Source of the DNA: an uncultured Verrucomicrobiota bacterium
Lineage (GTDB): Bacteria; Verrucomicrobiota; Verrucomicrobiia; Verrucomicrobiales; Verrucomicrobiaceae
Length of the DNA: 64,000 nt
Direction of reading: 5' to 3'
Assembly: GCA_903848465.1 (NCBI GenBank)
Contig: CAINGK010000073.1
Span: 1-64,000 of the forward strand
The stretch's first letter is position 1. Each line of letters starts with the position of its first letter. Below are positions 8,798 to 18,781 of this stretch, one piece after another. The notes below the pieces were generated by a model, which worked only from the letters and a program-made list of their open reading frames with translations, was not told the DNA's origin and ran no database searches. The position numbers were made by a program, and so were the translations under genes.

Positions 8798-11235
8798 ACC
8801 GCTTCATCCAGAGTCTTGGCATCGTCATGCTCTCGCTGGCCTCGGCACGGGCGGGAGATGACATGGCCTTCTTCGAATCAAAGGTTCTCCCGTTGCTGCA
8901 AAGCCGTTGCTACGAATGCCATTCGCATGAGAAGAAGATCAAAGGCGGACTCGCGCTCGACTTGAAATCAGGCTGGCAGACCGGTGGCGATAACGGACCT
9001 GCCATCGTGCCTGGAGACGTGGCCAAAAGTCACGTCATCGCAGCGGTGCGCTACACCAATCCAGAAATGGAAATGCCGCCAAAGGGCAAGCTGACACCGA
9101 GCGAGATCGAAATCTTTGAGCAATGGGTCGCCATGGGCGCGCCGGATTCACGCGTGAAACAAACCGCCGCCAAATCCGCGCGCGTGATTGATGTCGAAGA
9201 AGGAAAAAAATTCTGGGCCTTCCGCCCCGTGAGTGCTGTACCACCTCCCTCTGTGCAAAGTGAGAAATGGCCGCTGAATCCCGTGGACCGTTTCATTCTG
9301 GCCAAACTCGAAGCCAACGGCCTCTCCCCCGCGCCAGATGCAGACGCCTACACCTGGCTGCGCCGTGTCTCGCTCGACCTCACCGGCTTGCCACCGAAGC
9401 CGGAGGATTTGGCCCGCTTTGATGCGTCTCCTAGATCCCGTGCTGCGGAGGTGGATCGCCTGCTGCAATCCAGCTCTTTCGGGGAACGCTGGGCGCGCCA
9501 CTGGCTCGATCTCACCGGGTATGCAGATCAGATCGGCAGCGCAAACAACGTCTTTGCCGAACATGCGTGGCGTTATCGAGATTATGTCATCAGCGCTTTC
9601 AACTCCGACAAGCCCTTCGACCGCTTCATTCGTGAACAAATCGCCGGTGATCTCCTGCCTGCTTCATCGCCTCAGGAGCGGGCCGCGAACATCACCGCCA
9701 CCGGCTTCCTCGTTCTGGGCGATGTCGAAATCGTCGCCGTGGATAAGCTCAAAATGGAGCACGATCTCGTCGATCAGCAGGTCAGCAAAATCGGCACCGC
9801 ATTCCTTGGCCTGACACTCGGTTGCGCACGCTGCCACGACCACAAGTTTGATCCCGTCGCGCAGACCGACTACTACGCCATCGCTGGCATGTTCCGCAGC
9901 ACCGATGCGACGTATAAGACGGATAACGGCGTCTGGAGCAGTGTCCACAGAACCGAACTGCCGGAAACAACGCAGCACAAGTCTCTGCGCGAACAACAGC
10001 TCGCCGCGAACGATGTCAAGATTCACCAGTGGGAGACTGCGCGCGACAACACCAACAAAGAAAAAGCCGCGCTGGAACCACAGATTGCCAGTGCCACGAA
10101 GGAGACCAAGCCAGACCTCGAAAAGAAGCGTGATGCACTCGCCGCGCACATCAAGGCTCTCAATGATCAGATCGAGCACGCAAAGTTCTTTGCCCCCGTC
10201 GCGCCGAAAACTTTCGCCGTGCATGACCGCGAAAAGCCCTCCGACATGCGCATCACCATTCGCGGCAATCCGTATGCACTGGGTGACTCCGTGAAGCGTG
10301 GTGCTTTGCGCGTGGCATCGAGGTCCGAATTTCCGCCGATTCCTGTGGGTCAAAGCGGCAGAGTGCAGCTTGCTGATTGGCTTGCCGATGCAGGCAATCC
10401 CCTCACCGCACGGGTCACCGTGAACCGCATCTGGCAGAAGCTCTTTGGTGAAGGTCTCGTGCGCAGTGTCGATTACTTCGGCGCACGCGGCGAGACACCG
10501 ACGCATCCCGAGTTGCTGGATTACCTTGCCTCCCGCTTCATCCAAAGCGGCTGGTCGCAGAAGCAGCTTATTCGCGAACTCGTGCTCAGTCGCGCCTACT
10601 GCATGAGCAGCGCAAACAATGCCACAGCAGCGGCCAAAGACCCTGACAACCGCCTGCTCTGGCGCATGAACCGTCAGCGTCTGGATGCCGAGGCCATTCG
10701 TGATTCGATGCTCGCCATCAGCAGCAAACTCGCGCCTTCGAGCGGCGGTCCCGCCCTGCCTCTGGAGTTTCCCGAGAACGTCACCAATCTCAGCCCCAAG
10801 GCGGTGAATCCGCCCGCCTTTGCTTTCAAGAAGTCTCGCCCGGTGCAGGATTTTGAGCGCACGATCTATCTCCCAGTGATCCGCACCGCCGCACAGCCTG
10901 GCTCCGCAAAGCTGCGCGATGTGTTTGACTTCGTTCAGCCAGCGCAGATCGCCGGCAAACGCGCCGAGACCGCCGTGCCCACGCAGGCGCTGTTTCTTCT
11001 GAACAGCGACACCATCCGCGCTCGTGCCACCGAGGTGGCCAAACAACTTGCCGCTACCGAGGCAAACACCGGCGCGCGCCTTGAAGCCCTCTGGCTGCGC
11101 ATCCTCAGCCGCCCGGTCACCAGCGCCGAGCGCGATGATGCCGTGAAGTTTCTTGAATCCATGCCTGCGGACAAGGCATGGGTCGAACTGTGCCATGCGC
11201 TGCTGTCCTCGAACGAATTTTTACTCCGTCTATGA
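8794..11235 (+). CDS. PSD1 protein: PSCyt1 heme domain with DUF1549 and DUF1553
   Basis: 813 residues with a signal peptide. The N-terminal cytochrome-c-like domain has the heme motif CYECH (about residues 40-44) and a distal methionine candidate in EMEMPPKGKLT. DUF1549 follows (PVDRFILAKLEANGLSPAP, RWARHWLDLTGYAD, LGLTLGCARCHDHKFDPV), then DUF1553 (RVTVNRIWQKLFGEGLVRSVDYFG, THPELLDYLASRFI, MNRQRLDAEAIRDSML). CARCHDH is a second CxxCH motif. The family is abundant in Planctomycetes and Verrucomicrobia and of unproven function. The start at 8794 overlaps the frame-corrected GntR stop; an upstream ATG at 8776 would lengthen the N-terminus before the signal peptide. Its stop overlaps the DUF1501 start (ATGA). 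Confidence 0.85.
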   Translation: MNRFIQSLGIVMLSLASARAGDDMAFFESKVLPLLQSRCYECHSHEKKIKGGLALDLKSGWQTGGDNGPAIVPGDVAKSHVIAAVRYTNPEMEMPPKGKLTPSEIEIFEQWVAMGAPDSRVKQTAAKSARVIDVEEGKKFWAFRPVSAVPPPSVQSEKWPLNPVDRFILAKLEANGLSPAPDADAYTWLRRVSLDLTGLPPKPEDLARFDASPRSRAAEVDRLLQSSSFGERWARHWLDLTGYADQIGSANNVFAEHAWRYRDYVISAFNSDKPFDRFIREQIAGDLLPASSPQERAANITATGFLVLGDVEIVAVDKLKMEHDLVDQQVSKIGTAFLGLTLGCARCHDHKFDPVAQTDYYAIAGMFRSTDATYKTDNGVWSSVHRTELPETTQHKSLREQQLAANDVKIHQWETARDNTNKEKAALEPQIASATKETKPDLEKKRDALAAHIKALNDQIEHAKFFAPVAPKTFAVHDREKPSDMRITIRGNPYALGDSVKRGALRVASRSEFPPIPVGQSGRVQLADWLADAGNPLTARVTVNRIWQKLFGEGLVRSVDYFGARGETPTHPELLDYLASRFIQSGWSQKQLIRELVLSRAYCMSSANNATAAAKDPDNRLLWRMNRQRLDAEAIRDSMLAISSKLAPSSGGPALPLEFPENVTNLSPKAVNPPAFAFKKSRPVQDFERTIYLPVIRTAAQPGSAKLRDVFDFVQPAQIAGKRAETAVPTQALFLLNSDTIRARATEVAKQLAATEANTGARLEALWLRILSRPVTSAERDDAVKFLESMPADKAWVELCHALLSSNEFLLRL

Positions 11236-12632
11236 ACACGCCCATCATCTCACGCCGCTCCTGGCTCCAGCGCACCGCCACCGGCTTCGGCGCGCTCGCT
11301 TTGCACGATCTTGTTCAGGCTAGGCAAAGCCCTCTGGCGGTGAAAACCCCGCGCTTTCCGGCCAAGGCTAAGCGCGTGATCTTCCTGTTCATGTCCGGCG
11401 GCCCGTCGCAGCCGGATTTGTTTGATCCGAAGGACTACATCCGGCGCATGCATGGCCAGAAGATCACCGCACCGATCAACACCAATGAAATACGGGTCGG
11501 TACGGACAAATTTCTCGCGCTCGCCACTCTTGGAGAAGTAAAGCCGCGCGGGCAATCCGGCATAATGATCTCCGACCTGCTGCCACACACGGCAAGCATC
11601 GCGGATGAAATTTGCATGCTGCGTGCAGTGCATGCTGACAACAACCAGCACCAGGCCGCCTCGCTGCAGTTTCATACCGGCGTCACAGCGGAAGCACGTC
11701 CTTCCTTGGGCTCATGGATCAGCTACGGCCTCGGCGCGGAGAATCAAAATCTGCCCAGTTTCATCAGCATCCATCCAGACAGCGATACCCGGCTCTATGG
11801 CTCGTCGTTTTTGCCCGCCGCACATCAGGGCACCAAGGTCATCATCCCCTCCAGCGACAAACAATCCCCCATCGACTACCTCGCCGACATCTCCGGCGAT
11901 GCGAAGGCGCAGCGTGCGCGCATCGACTTCACGCAGCGCATGAACAAACGCCTGCTGGACCAGGCGGGAACCGACGCACGCATGGAAGGCATGATCGAGA
12001 GCATGGAGACCGCCTTTCGCATGCAAACCGCCACGCCCGAACTCGTGGACATTTCAAACGAATCCGAGGCGACCAAGCAGCTCTATGGCGTCGGTGGCAA
12101 GGACACTGACAAAAACGCCCGCGCCTGCCTGCTGGCACGCAAGATGAGCGAAGCCGGAGTTCGCTTTGTGCAGGTCACTCTAGGCGGCTGGGATCATCAT
12201 GGCGACATTCGCAATGCTCTGCCGAAAAGCTGCGCCTCCAGCGACCAGCCCTGCGCCGCGCTGATCAAAGATCTCAAATCACGCGGCCTGCTCGAAGACA
12301 CGCTCGTCATCTGGAGCGGTGAGTTCGGTCGCACGCCCTGGAGCCAGGACCTCAGCGGTACTTCGCCCATCGAAAAACACGGACGTGAGCACCAGCCCGA
12401 AAGCTTTTGCAGTTGGATGGCCGGCGGTGGCATCAAACCCGGCTTCACCTTCGGTGAGACCGACGACTTCGGCTTCCGGCCCGTATCCGGGAAAGTGCAT
12501 CTGCATGATCTCCATGCCACAATCTTGAACCAACTCGGCCTCGACCACGAGCAGTTGACCTGGCGTCACCTCGGCCGCGATTTCCGACTCACGGATGTGT
12601 ACGGCAACGTCGTGAAGGAGATTTTGGCATGA
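11232..12632 (+). CDS. DUF1501 protein with Tat signal, partner of the PSD1 protein
   Basis: 466 residues starting MNTPIISRRSWLQRTATGFG, a twin-arginine signal. DUF1501 proteins are sulfatase-fold relatives: here FLFMSGGPSQPDLFDPK near the start, GVRFVQVTLGGWDHHGD in the middle and LVIWSGEFGRTPW near the end are the usual conserved blocks. Most DUF1501 genes lie directly downstream of a PSD1 gene, as here (4-bp overlap), so the two probably form a complex or act in sequence outside the cytoplasm. The biochemical role is unknown. The start at 11232 was chosen for the Tat signal and the ATGA overlap. Confidence 0.85.
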   Translation: MNTPIISRRSWLQRTATGFGALALHDLVQARQSPLAVKTPRFPAKAKRVIFLFMSGGPSQPDLFDPKDYIRRMHGQKITAPINTNEIRVGTDKFLALATLGEVKPRGQSGIMISDLLPHTASIADEICMLRAVHADNNQHQAASLQFHTGVTAEARPSLGSWISYGLGAENQNLPSFISIHPDSDTRLYGSSFLPAAHQGTKVIIPSSDKQSPIDYLADISGDAKAQRARIDFTQRMNKRLLDQAGTDARMEGMIESMETAFRMQTATPELVDISNESEATKQLYGVGGKDTDKNARACLLARKMSEAGVRFVQVTLGGWDHHGDIRNALPKSCASSDQPCAALIKDLKSRGLLEDTLVIWSGEFGRTPWSQDLSGTSPIEKHGREHQPESFCSWMAGGGIKPGFTFGETDDFGFRPVSGKVHLHDLHATILNQLGLDHEQLTWRHLGRDFRLTDVYGNVVKEILA

Positions 12633-15589
12633 GGTTTGTCAGTTCCATTTTGGCCATCGCATTTTGCGTGGCTATTCAAGGTTTGGCGCTTGGCGCAGAC
12701 GACTTTCAAACTTCGATCCAGCCTTTGCTGAAAGAGAGGTGCAACTCGTGCCACTCCACCAAGAAGCAAAAGGGTGATCTCGATCTGGAGCGGTTTGCTT
12801 CCGTCGCAGACATCAAGCGGGAGCCGATGATCTGGGAAGGCGTGCTGGACCAGATGCACATGGGCGAGATGCCGCCGAAAAAGGAGCCGCAGCTTTCAAG
12901 TGAACAAAAAACGCTGCTGACCAAGTGGGTGCAGGACCGTCTAGAAGAAGTGGCGCTTGCCAGTGCAGGCGATCCCGGCCCCGTGGTGCTGCGCCGTCTC
13001 TCAAACATGGAGTGTACCTACACTCTCCGAGATTTGACCGGTGTTGACTCTCTCGATCCCGTAAAAGAGTTTCCCGTGGATGGCGCGGCAGGCGAAGGAT
13101 TTACCAATGCGGGTGCCGCGCTCGTCATGTCGCCTGCGTTGCTTAGCAAATATCTCGATGCAGCGAAGGATATCGCCAGTCACGCGGTCTTGACGCCACA
13201 GGGATTTAGCTTCTCCTCACGCACTTCACAGCGCGACTGGACCGACGAGTCGCTGGCGAAAATTCGCGCCTTCTATGCGCAGTTTTCCGCAGCGGGAAGC
13301 GGTTCGAAAGTGCAAGCACAGGGCATCAATCTCGATACCGGCGACAGCGGTGTCCTACCTCTCGAACAATACCTCGCAGCAACGCGCGATGAAAAAATGG
13401 CTGCGAAGTTGAATCCCAAATACCTGGGCAAACTGCGCGCAGCACTAGCAGGAACAGAACCCAATATAATCCTCGATCTCGTGCGTCAGCAGTGGCGCTC
13501 AGGCGCATCACCAGCACAGATGGTCGAAACCATTAGTCAGTGGCAGAAGGCACTCTGGCGCTTCAGCACCATCGGCCACATTGGCAAACTCAACGGGCCA
13601 AAATCCTGGCAGGTGCCGGTTCTGCCGCTGACCGCCAGCGAGACGCTGCGGGTCAAATTGCCCGCCAATGGCGTGTCGAAACTTCATCTCGTCTCATTCG
13701 CCATCGGTCAGGCCAGTGCCATTTGGGACAACGCTCGGCTCGTCACACCGGGCCAGAAAGACCGTCCCGTCGTGATCACCGGTGACGAAGTACTTATCCC
13801 TACCGACGTTGGCAAAGACGCCGAGTTTGTCACCAATGTCCGCCTGCATCCCGATTCCCAAGGGGCCGTACAAGTGCGTGTGCTGACCGCAAAACCCGCC
13901 AAACCTACGACACTTGTAGCCAGCAAGGTGACGATCAACAAACCCGGGAAAAAAGGCACTTGGTCGGATGGCGAAAAGCCGTTGAGCTTCGATGCTCCCA
14001 TCCTCGTCGGAGACGACAGTGACATGCGAAAGCGCCTCACTGCCCAAATCGCCGAATTCCGCGTGCTGTTCCCCGCCGCGCTCTGTTACACCAAAATCGT
14101 TCCTGCCGATGAAGTGGTGACTCTCACGCTGTTCTATCGTGAAGATGAGCAGTTGCAACGCCTCATGCTTAACAAGGCGCAGGTGGCCGAAATCGACCGC
14201 TTGTGGGACGAACTGCGTTTCATCAGCGAAGCCCCCTTGAAACAGGTGGATGTCTTTGAGCAGCTCTGGCAGTTTGCCACCCAGGACGCCGATCCTAAAG
14301 CCTTCGAGCCGCTGCGTGAGCCGATCTATCGAGATGCCGCATTCTTCAAGCAGCAGCAGCACGACGCTGAACCTCGGCATGTGCAGGCCACACTCGACTT
14401 TGCCACTCGCGCATGGCGTCGTCCGCTCAGCGCTACCGAGCAGACAGAGCTGCATTCCTTGTATCAAAAGTTGCGCGAGCAGGAACTGCCGCACGCCGCA
14501 GCGGTGCGCATGCTGATCGCTCGTGTGCTCATGGCTCCCGCCTTTCTCTATCGAGGTGAAAAAGCAGCCCCTGGCATCAAGTCGGTACCCGTGAATGATC
14601 ACGAACTCGCCACACGCTTGAGCTACTTCCTCTGGGCCTCGACACCAGACGCGGGTCTTCAACAGCTCGCGTCTGATGGAAAGCTGCACGATCCCGCAGT
14701 GCTCGCAGCTCAGGCCCGCCGCATGCTGAAAGACGGCAAAATACGCCGCCTCGCCACGGAGTTCGGCTGCCAGTGGTTGCATGTGCGCGATGTCGAGACA
14801 CTGGATGAAAAGAGCGAGCGTCATTTTCCCACCTTCATCTCCCTGCGTGGCGACATGCAGGAGGAGGTCGTACGCTTCTTCATCGACCTGTTCCAAAATG
14901 ATCGCAGTGCGCTTTCGCTGCTCAATGCCGATCACACGTTCGTGAATGCCAACCTCGCGAAGCATTACGCGCTCGATGTGCCAGGCGCTGGCTGGCAGCG
15001 CATAGAGAGCATTCAGTCCAAGGGACGCGGCGGCATCCTCGGCTTTGCGGCGACTCTGGCCAAGCAATCCGGTGCCTCACGCACCAGCGCCATCTTGCGC
15101 GGCACCTGGCTCAGCGAGGTCATCCTGGGTGATAAGCTGCCCATTCCCCCAAAGGGCGTGCCCATTCTGCCCGAAGAAGCCCCTGCAAACCTCAGTGAAC
15201 GTCAATTGATCGAACGCCACAGCCACGATGAAAACTGCGCAGGCTGCCATCGCCGCATTGATCCCTTCGGCTTTGCGCTCGAAGGTTTCGATGCCATCGG
15301 TCGCGCTCGCAAAGCCGACACGAAAACCGTGCTGCCTGACGGCACCTCCGTTGATGGTCTCAACGATCTGCGTGATTACCTCGTCAATAAACGAGGCGAT
15401 GATTTCCTCCGCCAGTTCTGCCGCAAGCTACTTGGTTATGCCCTAGGTCGCAGCGTGCAGCTCTCCGACAGACCATTGATCGACTCGATGATTCGCAGCG
15501 ATCATCGCATCGGCACTCTGATTGATCTGATCGTCCGCAGCCCGCAGTTTCGCGAAGTGCGCGGCAAAGACGCCATCGCCCAACACTGA
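12629..15589 (+). CDS. Large DUF1592-type cytochrome (PSCyt1, DUF1587, DUF1595, DUF1592, DUF1588, DUF1585)
   Basis: 986 residues with a signal peptide. The N-terminal heme domain has CNSCH (about residues 40-44) and MGEMPPKKEPQLS. The DUF1587-like block contains LRRLSNMECTYTLRDLTGVD. The middle (about 250-500) is less conserved. DUF1595/1592 follows with ATRAWRRPLSATEQTELHSLY and DHELATRLSYFLWASTPD. DUF1588 carries a second heme motif, CAGCHRRIDPFGFALEGFD, and DUF1585 ends the protein. Such giants occur nearly always with a DUF1552 partner, the next gene. Overlap of start and stop with DUF1501 (ATGA) places it in the same transcript. Electron transfer is inferred from the two CxxCH motifs. 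Confidence 0.85.
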   Translation: MRFVSSILAIAFCVAIQGLALGADDFQTSIQPLLKERCNSCHSTKKQKGDLDLERFASVADIKREPMIWEGVLDQMHMGEMPPKKEPQLSSEQKTLLTKWVQDRLEEVALASAGDPGPVVLRRLSNMECTYTLRDLTGVDSLDPVKEFPVDGAAGEGFTNAGAALVMSPALLSKYLDAAKDIASHAVLTPQGFSFSSRTSQRDWTDESLAKIRAFYAQFSAAGSGSKVQAQGINLDTGDSGVLPLEQYLAATRDEKMAAKLNPKYLGKLRAALAGTEPNIILDLVRQQWRSGASPAQMVETISQWQKALWRFSTIGHIGKLNGPKSWQVPVLPLTASETLRVKLPANGVSKLHLVSFAIGQASAIWDNARLVTPGQKDRPVVITGDEVLIPTDVGKDAEFVTNVRLHPDSQGAVQVRVLTAKPAKPTTLVASKVTINKPGKKGTWSDGEKPLSFDAPILVGDDSDMRKRLTAQIAEFRVLFPAALCYTKIVPADEVVTLTLFYREDEQLQRLMLNKAQVAEIDRLWDELRFISEAPLKQVDVFEQLWQFATQDADPKAFEPLREPIYRDAAFFKQQQHDAEPRHVQATLDFATRAWRRPLSATEQTELHSLYQKLREQELPHAAAVRMLIARVLMAPAFLYRGEKAAPGIKSVPVNDHELATRLSYFLWASTPDAGLQQLASDGKLHDPAVLAAQARRMLKDGKIRRLATEFGCQWLHVRDVETLDEKSERHFPTFISLRGDMQEEVVRFFIDLFQNDRSALSLLNADHTFVNANLAKHYALDVPGAGWQRIESIQSKGRGGILGFAATLAKQSGASRTSAILRGTWLSEVILGDKLPIPPKGVPILPEEAPANLSERQLIERHSHDENCAGCHRRIDPFGFALEGFDAIGRARKADTKTVLPDGTSVDGLNDLRDYLVNKRGDDFLRQFCRKLLGYALGRSVQLSDRPLIDSMIRSDHRIGTLIDLIVRSPQFREVRGKDAIAQH

Positions 15590-15597
15590 ATCACTTG

Positions 15598-16929
15598 ATG
15601 AACACACACCACTATTCACGTCGCGCCTTCCTGCGCGGAACCGGCGTTTCCATGGCCCTGCCGTGGCTTGAGTCTTTCAATGTTTGGGGCGATGAACCAA
15701 AGCGTGACAAGCCTGCCAGCGAAGCGCCGGTGCGTCTGTGCGTGACCTTCTCCGGCAATGGTTTCCATTCGAAAGAGTGGTGGGCCAAAGGCGAAGGGAA
15801 GGGCATGGAACTCGGCAAGGTGCTGCAGCCATTGCATGAGTTTCGCGAAAAGATGGTCTTTGTCCGTGGCCTCTATCACGAAGAAGCCCGGAAGGGGAAC
15901 ATCCATTCGTCACAAACTGGGAACATGCTTTCGGGCGCGCCAATTGCCTCAGGTGGAGAGATTCGCTCAGGCACGAGTTTCGATCAGGTGCTCGCGCAGA
16001 CCTATGGCCGCAGCACCAAGGTGCCGAGCCTCGTTCTCGCCTGTGAGAAGTCGAACCCATCGGTGCACAAAAACTATTCGATGCTCTACAGCTCGCACAT
16101 TTCATGGAGCTCACCGACGACCCCGACTCCGCTGGAGCTCTATCCGGCGCTGGCCTTTGATCGCTTGTTCAAGGATGAAGCGTCACCTGCCGACAAGAGC
16201 GTGCTGGATGCGGTGCTGGCCGACGCGCAGGATTTGCGGCGTGAAATCAGCCGCAATGATCAGCGCAAACTCGACGAGTATCTCGATTCTGTGCGCGATG
16301 TGGAAAAGCGCATCGAAAATGCCGGCAAGCGAGGTGAACTCCAGGGCTGGCGGCCAACGCTCGACAAACCAAACATCAAACGTCCCGCCGACGGCATCCC
16401 GCAGGACATCGGCGAGCACATGCGGCTCATGATGGACCTTCTCGTCCTCGGCTTTCAAACAGACACCACGCGCATCACCACCCTCAAGCTCAACAACGAC
16501 CACAGCGCCCTGCGTTTTCCGAATCTACCGAGTGTGCAGCAGGCAGGCCACGGCATCGACTACATGATTCATCACCTCCTCTCCCACAGCGATGGCGAGG
16601 ACTGGCTGAAAGTGAACCAGTTCTTCATGGAGCAGCTCGCCTACCTCGCCCGCAAGCTGGACGCCATCCAGGAAGGTCCACGCACGCTGTTGGACAACAC
16701 CATGCTCATGCACTGCTCCAGCATGATGGCCGGTGCCAGGCACGACAACGACCAGCTCCCTGTCATCATTCTCGGCGGCGCTGGCGGACGGCTCAAAGGT
16801 GGTCGCGCACTCGACTACAAAGACAAATCCGAACGCCAGATGTGCCGCCTCTTCATGTCGATGATGGACAAAATGGGCCAGCACCCGAAGATATTCGGCG
16901 ATGCGAAAATGATGCTGGAAGAGGTTTGA
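15598..16929 (+). CDS. DUF1552 protein with Tat signal, partner of the DUF1592 cytochrome
   Basis: 443 residues starting MNTHHYSRRAFLRGTGVSMA, a clear twin-arginine signal. Conserved DUF1552 blocks are visible: FSGNGFHSKEWW, FVRGLYHEEARKGNIHSSQ, GTSFDQVLAQTYG, KLDEYLDSVRDVEKRIENA and LDNTMLMHCSSMMAG. The family is exported and its activity is unknown. It starts 8 bp after the DUF1592 gene; the ATG at 15598 is preferred over a TTG three bases earlier. In Planctomycetes and related phyla the pair DUF1592+DUF1552 mirrors PSD1+DUF1501, and here both pairs are in one operon. Confidence 0.85.
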   Translation: MNTHHYSRRAFLRGTGVSMALPWLESFNVWGDEPKRDKPASEAPVRLCVTFSGNGFHSKEWWAKGEGKGMELGKVLQPLHEFREKMVFVRGLYHEEARKGNIHSSQTGNMLSGAPIASGGEIRSGTSFDQVLAQTYGRSTKVPSLVLACEKSNPSVHKNYSMLYSSHISWSSPTTPTPLELYPALAFDRLFKDEASPADKSVLDAVLADAQDLRREISRNDQRKLDEYLDSVRDVEKRIENAGKRGELQGWRPTLDKPNIKRPADGIPQDIGEHMRLMMDLLVLGFQTDTTRITTLKLNNDHSALRFPNLPSVQQAGHGIDYMIHHLLSHSDGEDWLKVNQFFMEQLAYLARKLDAIQEGPRTLLDNTMLMHCSSMMAGARHDNDQLPVIILGGAGGRLKGGRALDYKDKSERQMCRLFMSMMDKMGQHPKIFGDAKMMLEEV

Positions 16930-16969
16930 AACTCGCACGTTTTTGTTGTCCCGTTTCGGATCCCATCCT

Positions 16970-18781
16970 ATGCCCATCATCACCGCCGACAAACTCCAGG
17001 ATTCCTATGACGTGGTTATTGTTGGCTCCGGTGCGGGCGGCGGGCAGACCGCTTACACGCTGACAATGGAGGGCCTGAAGGTGCTTATTCTGGAGGCTGG
17101 GCGTGCGTTTGATGTGCAGTCTGAGGTGGCAATGCTCCAACTGCCGAGCCAGGCCCCGCTGCGCGGCGAGAGGACACCGGACAAGCAGTACGGCTTCCAC
17201 GACTGCTCCATCAACAGCGGCTGGGACATTCCCGGTGAGCCCTACACGAATGCGAGCAAGGAACCTGAAGACCAGTTTCGCTGGTGGCGGCAGCGCATGA
17301 TGGGCGGTCGCACCAATCACTGGGGCCGCATCACGCTGCGCAACGGGCCCTATGACTTCAAACCACGCACACGCTTTGATCTCGGTTTCGACTGGCCCAT
17401 CGGCTATGACGACATCGCGCCCTACTATGACAAGGTAGAGATGCTGATTGGCGTCTTCGGCACGAATGAAGGCTTGGAGAACTCACCAAATTCATCGCCG
17501 GGCGTATTGCAACCTGCGCCAAAGCTTCGAGTCGGAGAACTCTATGCGCAGAAGCACGGCAAGAAGGTCGGCGCGCATGTGGCCTCTATACATCGTGCGG
17601 TGCTGACGAAACCGCAGGATGCCGACACGTTGCCCGCCAAGCTTCATCCTGGCAATGCGAAGGCCCAGAGCATTCTGGCGGACTCCATGCGCACACGGTC
17701 ACCCTGCTTTTGGGCGACGGACTGTCATCGCGGCTGCGCTATCCGCGCGAACTACGATTCCCAAACCGTTCATCTGCGCCCCGCGCTGGCCACAGGGAAC
17801 CTCGACATCCTGCCAAACGCGATGGCGCGTGAGGTCACACTCGACAAGCAGGGCAAAGCTACCGGCATCACATTCATCAACAAAACGAACGGCAGCGAAG
17901 GTCACGTAAAAGGTAGAGCCGTGGTGCTGGCGGCGAGTTCTCAGGAGTCGGTGCGCCTGCTGCTAAACTCGAAGTCGAACGCTTTCCCGCAGGGCCTTGC
18001 GAATTCCAGCGGCAAGGTGGGCAAATATGTCACGGATTCGGTGTCGAGCAGTCTTGGCGCGCACATTCCCGCCTTTGAAGGCATGCCGATCCACAATGAA
18101 GACGGTGCCGGTGGTCCGCACGCCTATGTGCCGTGGACGCTGCATGGGCAGAATGGTAAAGGCGAGCTGGGCTTTCCCGGCGGCTATCATCTGGAGTTCA
18201 GCACTGGCCGTCAGATGCCATCGCTGACGACACTGAACGGCCTTGAGAGCCGGTTGGGACACGAAGGCGTGCTGTTTGGTGCGAAGCTTAAAGAGGAAGC
18301 ACGGCGCTACTATGGCTGCCAGGTTGGCTTTGGCGGGCAGGGGACGATGCTCCCCAATGACGGCTCCTTCTGCGAACTCGATCCCGAGCTGAAGGATCAG
18401 TGGGGCATTCCGGTACTGCGCTTCCATTGGAAGTGGACGGACTTCGAACTCAACCAGGTGCGCCATCAGCAGCAGCGCATCCGCGAATTGCTCGAAGCCA
18501 TGGGCGGCAAGGTGGCGGCGAAAGCCGATACCGATGTGTCCAAACTGATCAAGCGCGGTGGCGAAGTGATCCATGAGGTCGGGGGTGCGATCATGGGCGC
18601 TGAGCGCGAGTCCTCGGTGACCAATCAGTGGAGCCAGACCTGGGACGTTAAGAATCTCTTCATGGCCGATGGTGCCCCCTTTGCCAGCACGGCGGACAAG
18701 AATCCCACGCTCACCATCATGGCGCTGGCATGGCGCATGGCCGACCACCTGATGGACGAAATGAAGAAAGGCAACATCTGA
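16970..18781 (+). CDS. GMC-type FAD-dependent dehydrogenase (gluconate/sugar dehydrogenase large subunit-like)
   Basis: 603 residues. The FAD dinucleotide-binding loop is VVIVGSGAGGG near the N-terminus, followed by LILEAGR, the flavin-contact motif GGRTNHWGRITLR, and the GMC C-terminal block ending FMADGAPFASTADKNPTLTIMALAWRMADHL. The general layout matches the large subunit of membrane-bound gluconate, sorbitol and fructose dehydrogenases. There is no signal peptide, which fits export by piggyback on a Tat-bearing small subunit, as known for fructose dehydrogenase. That small subunit is the next gene, overlapping by one base (TGATG). The substrate is not predictable; a sugar or sugar acid alcohol group is likely. 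Confidence 0.85.
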   Translation: MPIITADKLQDSYDVVIVGSGAGGGQTAYTLTMEGLKVLILEAGRAFDVQSEVAMLQLPSQAPLRGERTPDKQYGFHDCSINSGWDIPGEPYTNASKEPEDQFRWWRQRMMGGRTNHWGRITLRNGPYDFKPRTRFDLGFDWPIGYDDIAPYYDKVEMLIGVFGTNEGLENSPNSSPGVLQPAPKLRVGELYAQKHGKKVGAHVASIHRAVLTKPQDADTLPAKLHPGNAKAQSILADSMRTRSPCFWATDCHRGCAIRANYDSQTVHLRPALATGNLDILPNAMAREVTLDKQGKATGITFINKTNGSEGHVKGRAVVLAASSQESVRLLLNSKSNAFPQGLANSSGKVGKYVTDSVSSSLGAHIPAFEGMPIHNEDGAGGPHAYVPWTLHGQNGKGELGFPGGYHLEFSTGRQMPSLTTLNGLESRLGHEGVLFGAKLKEEARRYYGCQVGFGGQGTMLPNDGSFCELDPELKDQWGIPVLRFHWKWTDFELNQVRHQQQRIRELLEAMGGKVAAKADTDVSKLIKRGGEVIHEVGGAIMGAERESSVTNQWSQTWDVKNLFMADGAPFASTADKNPTLTIMALAWRMADHLMDEMKKGNI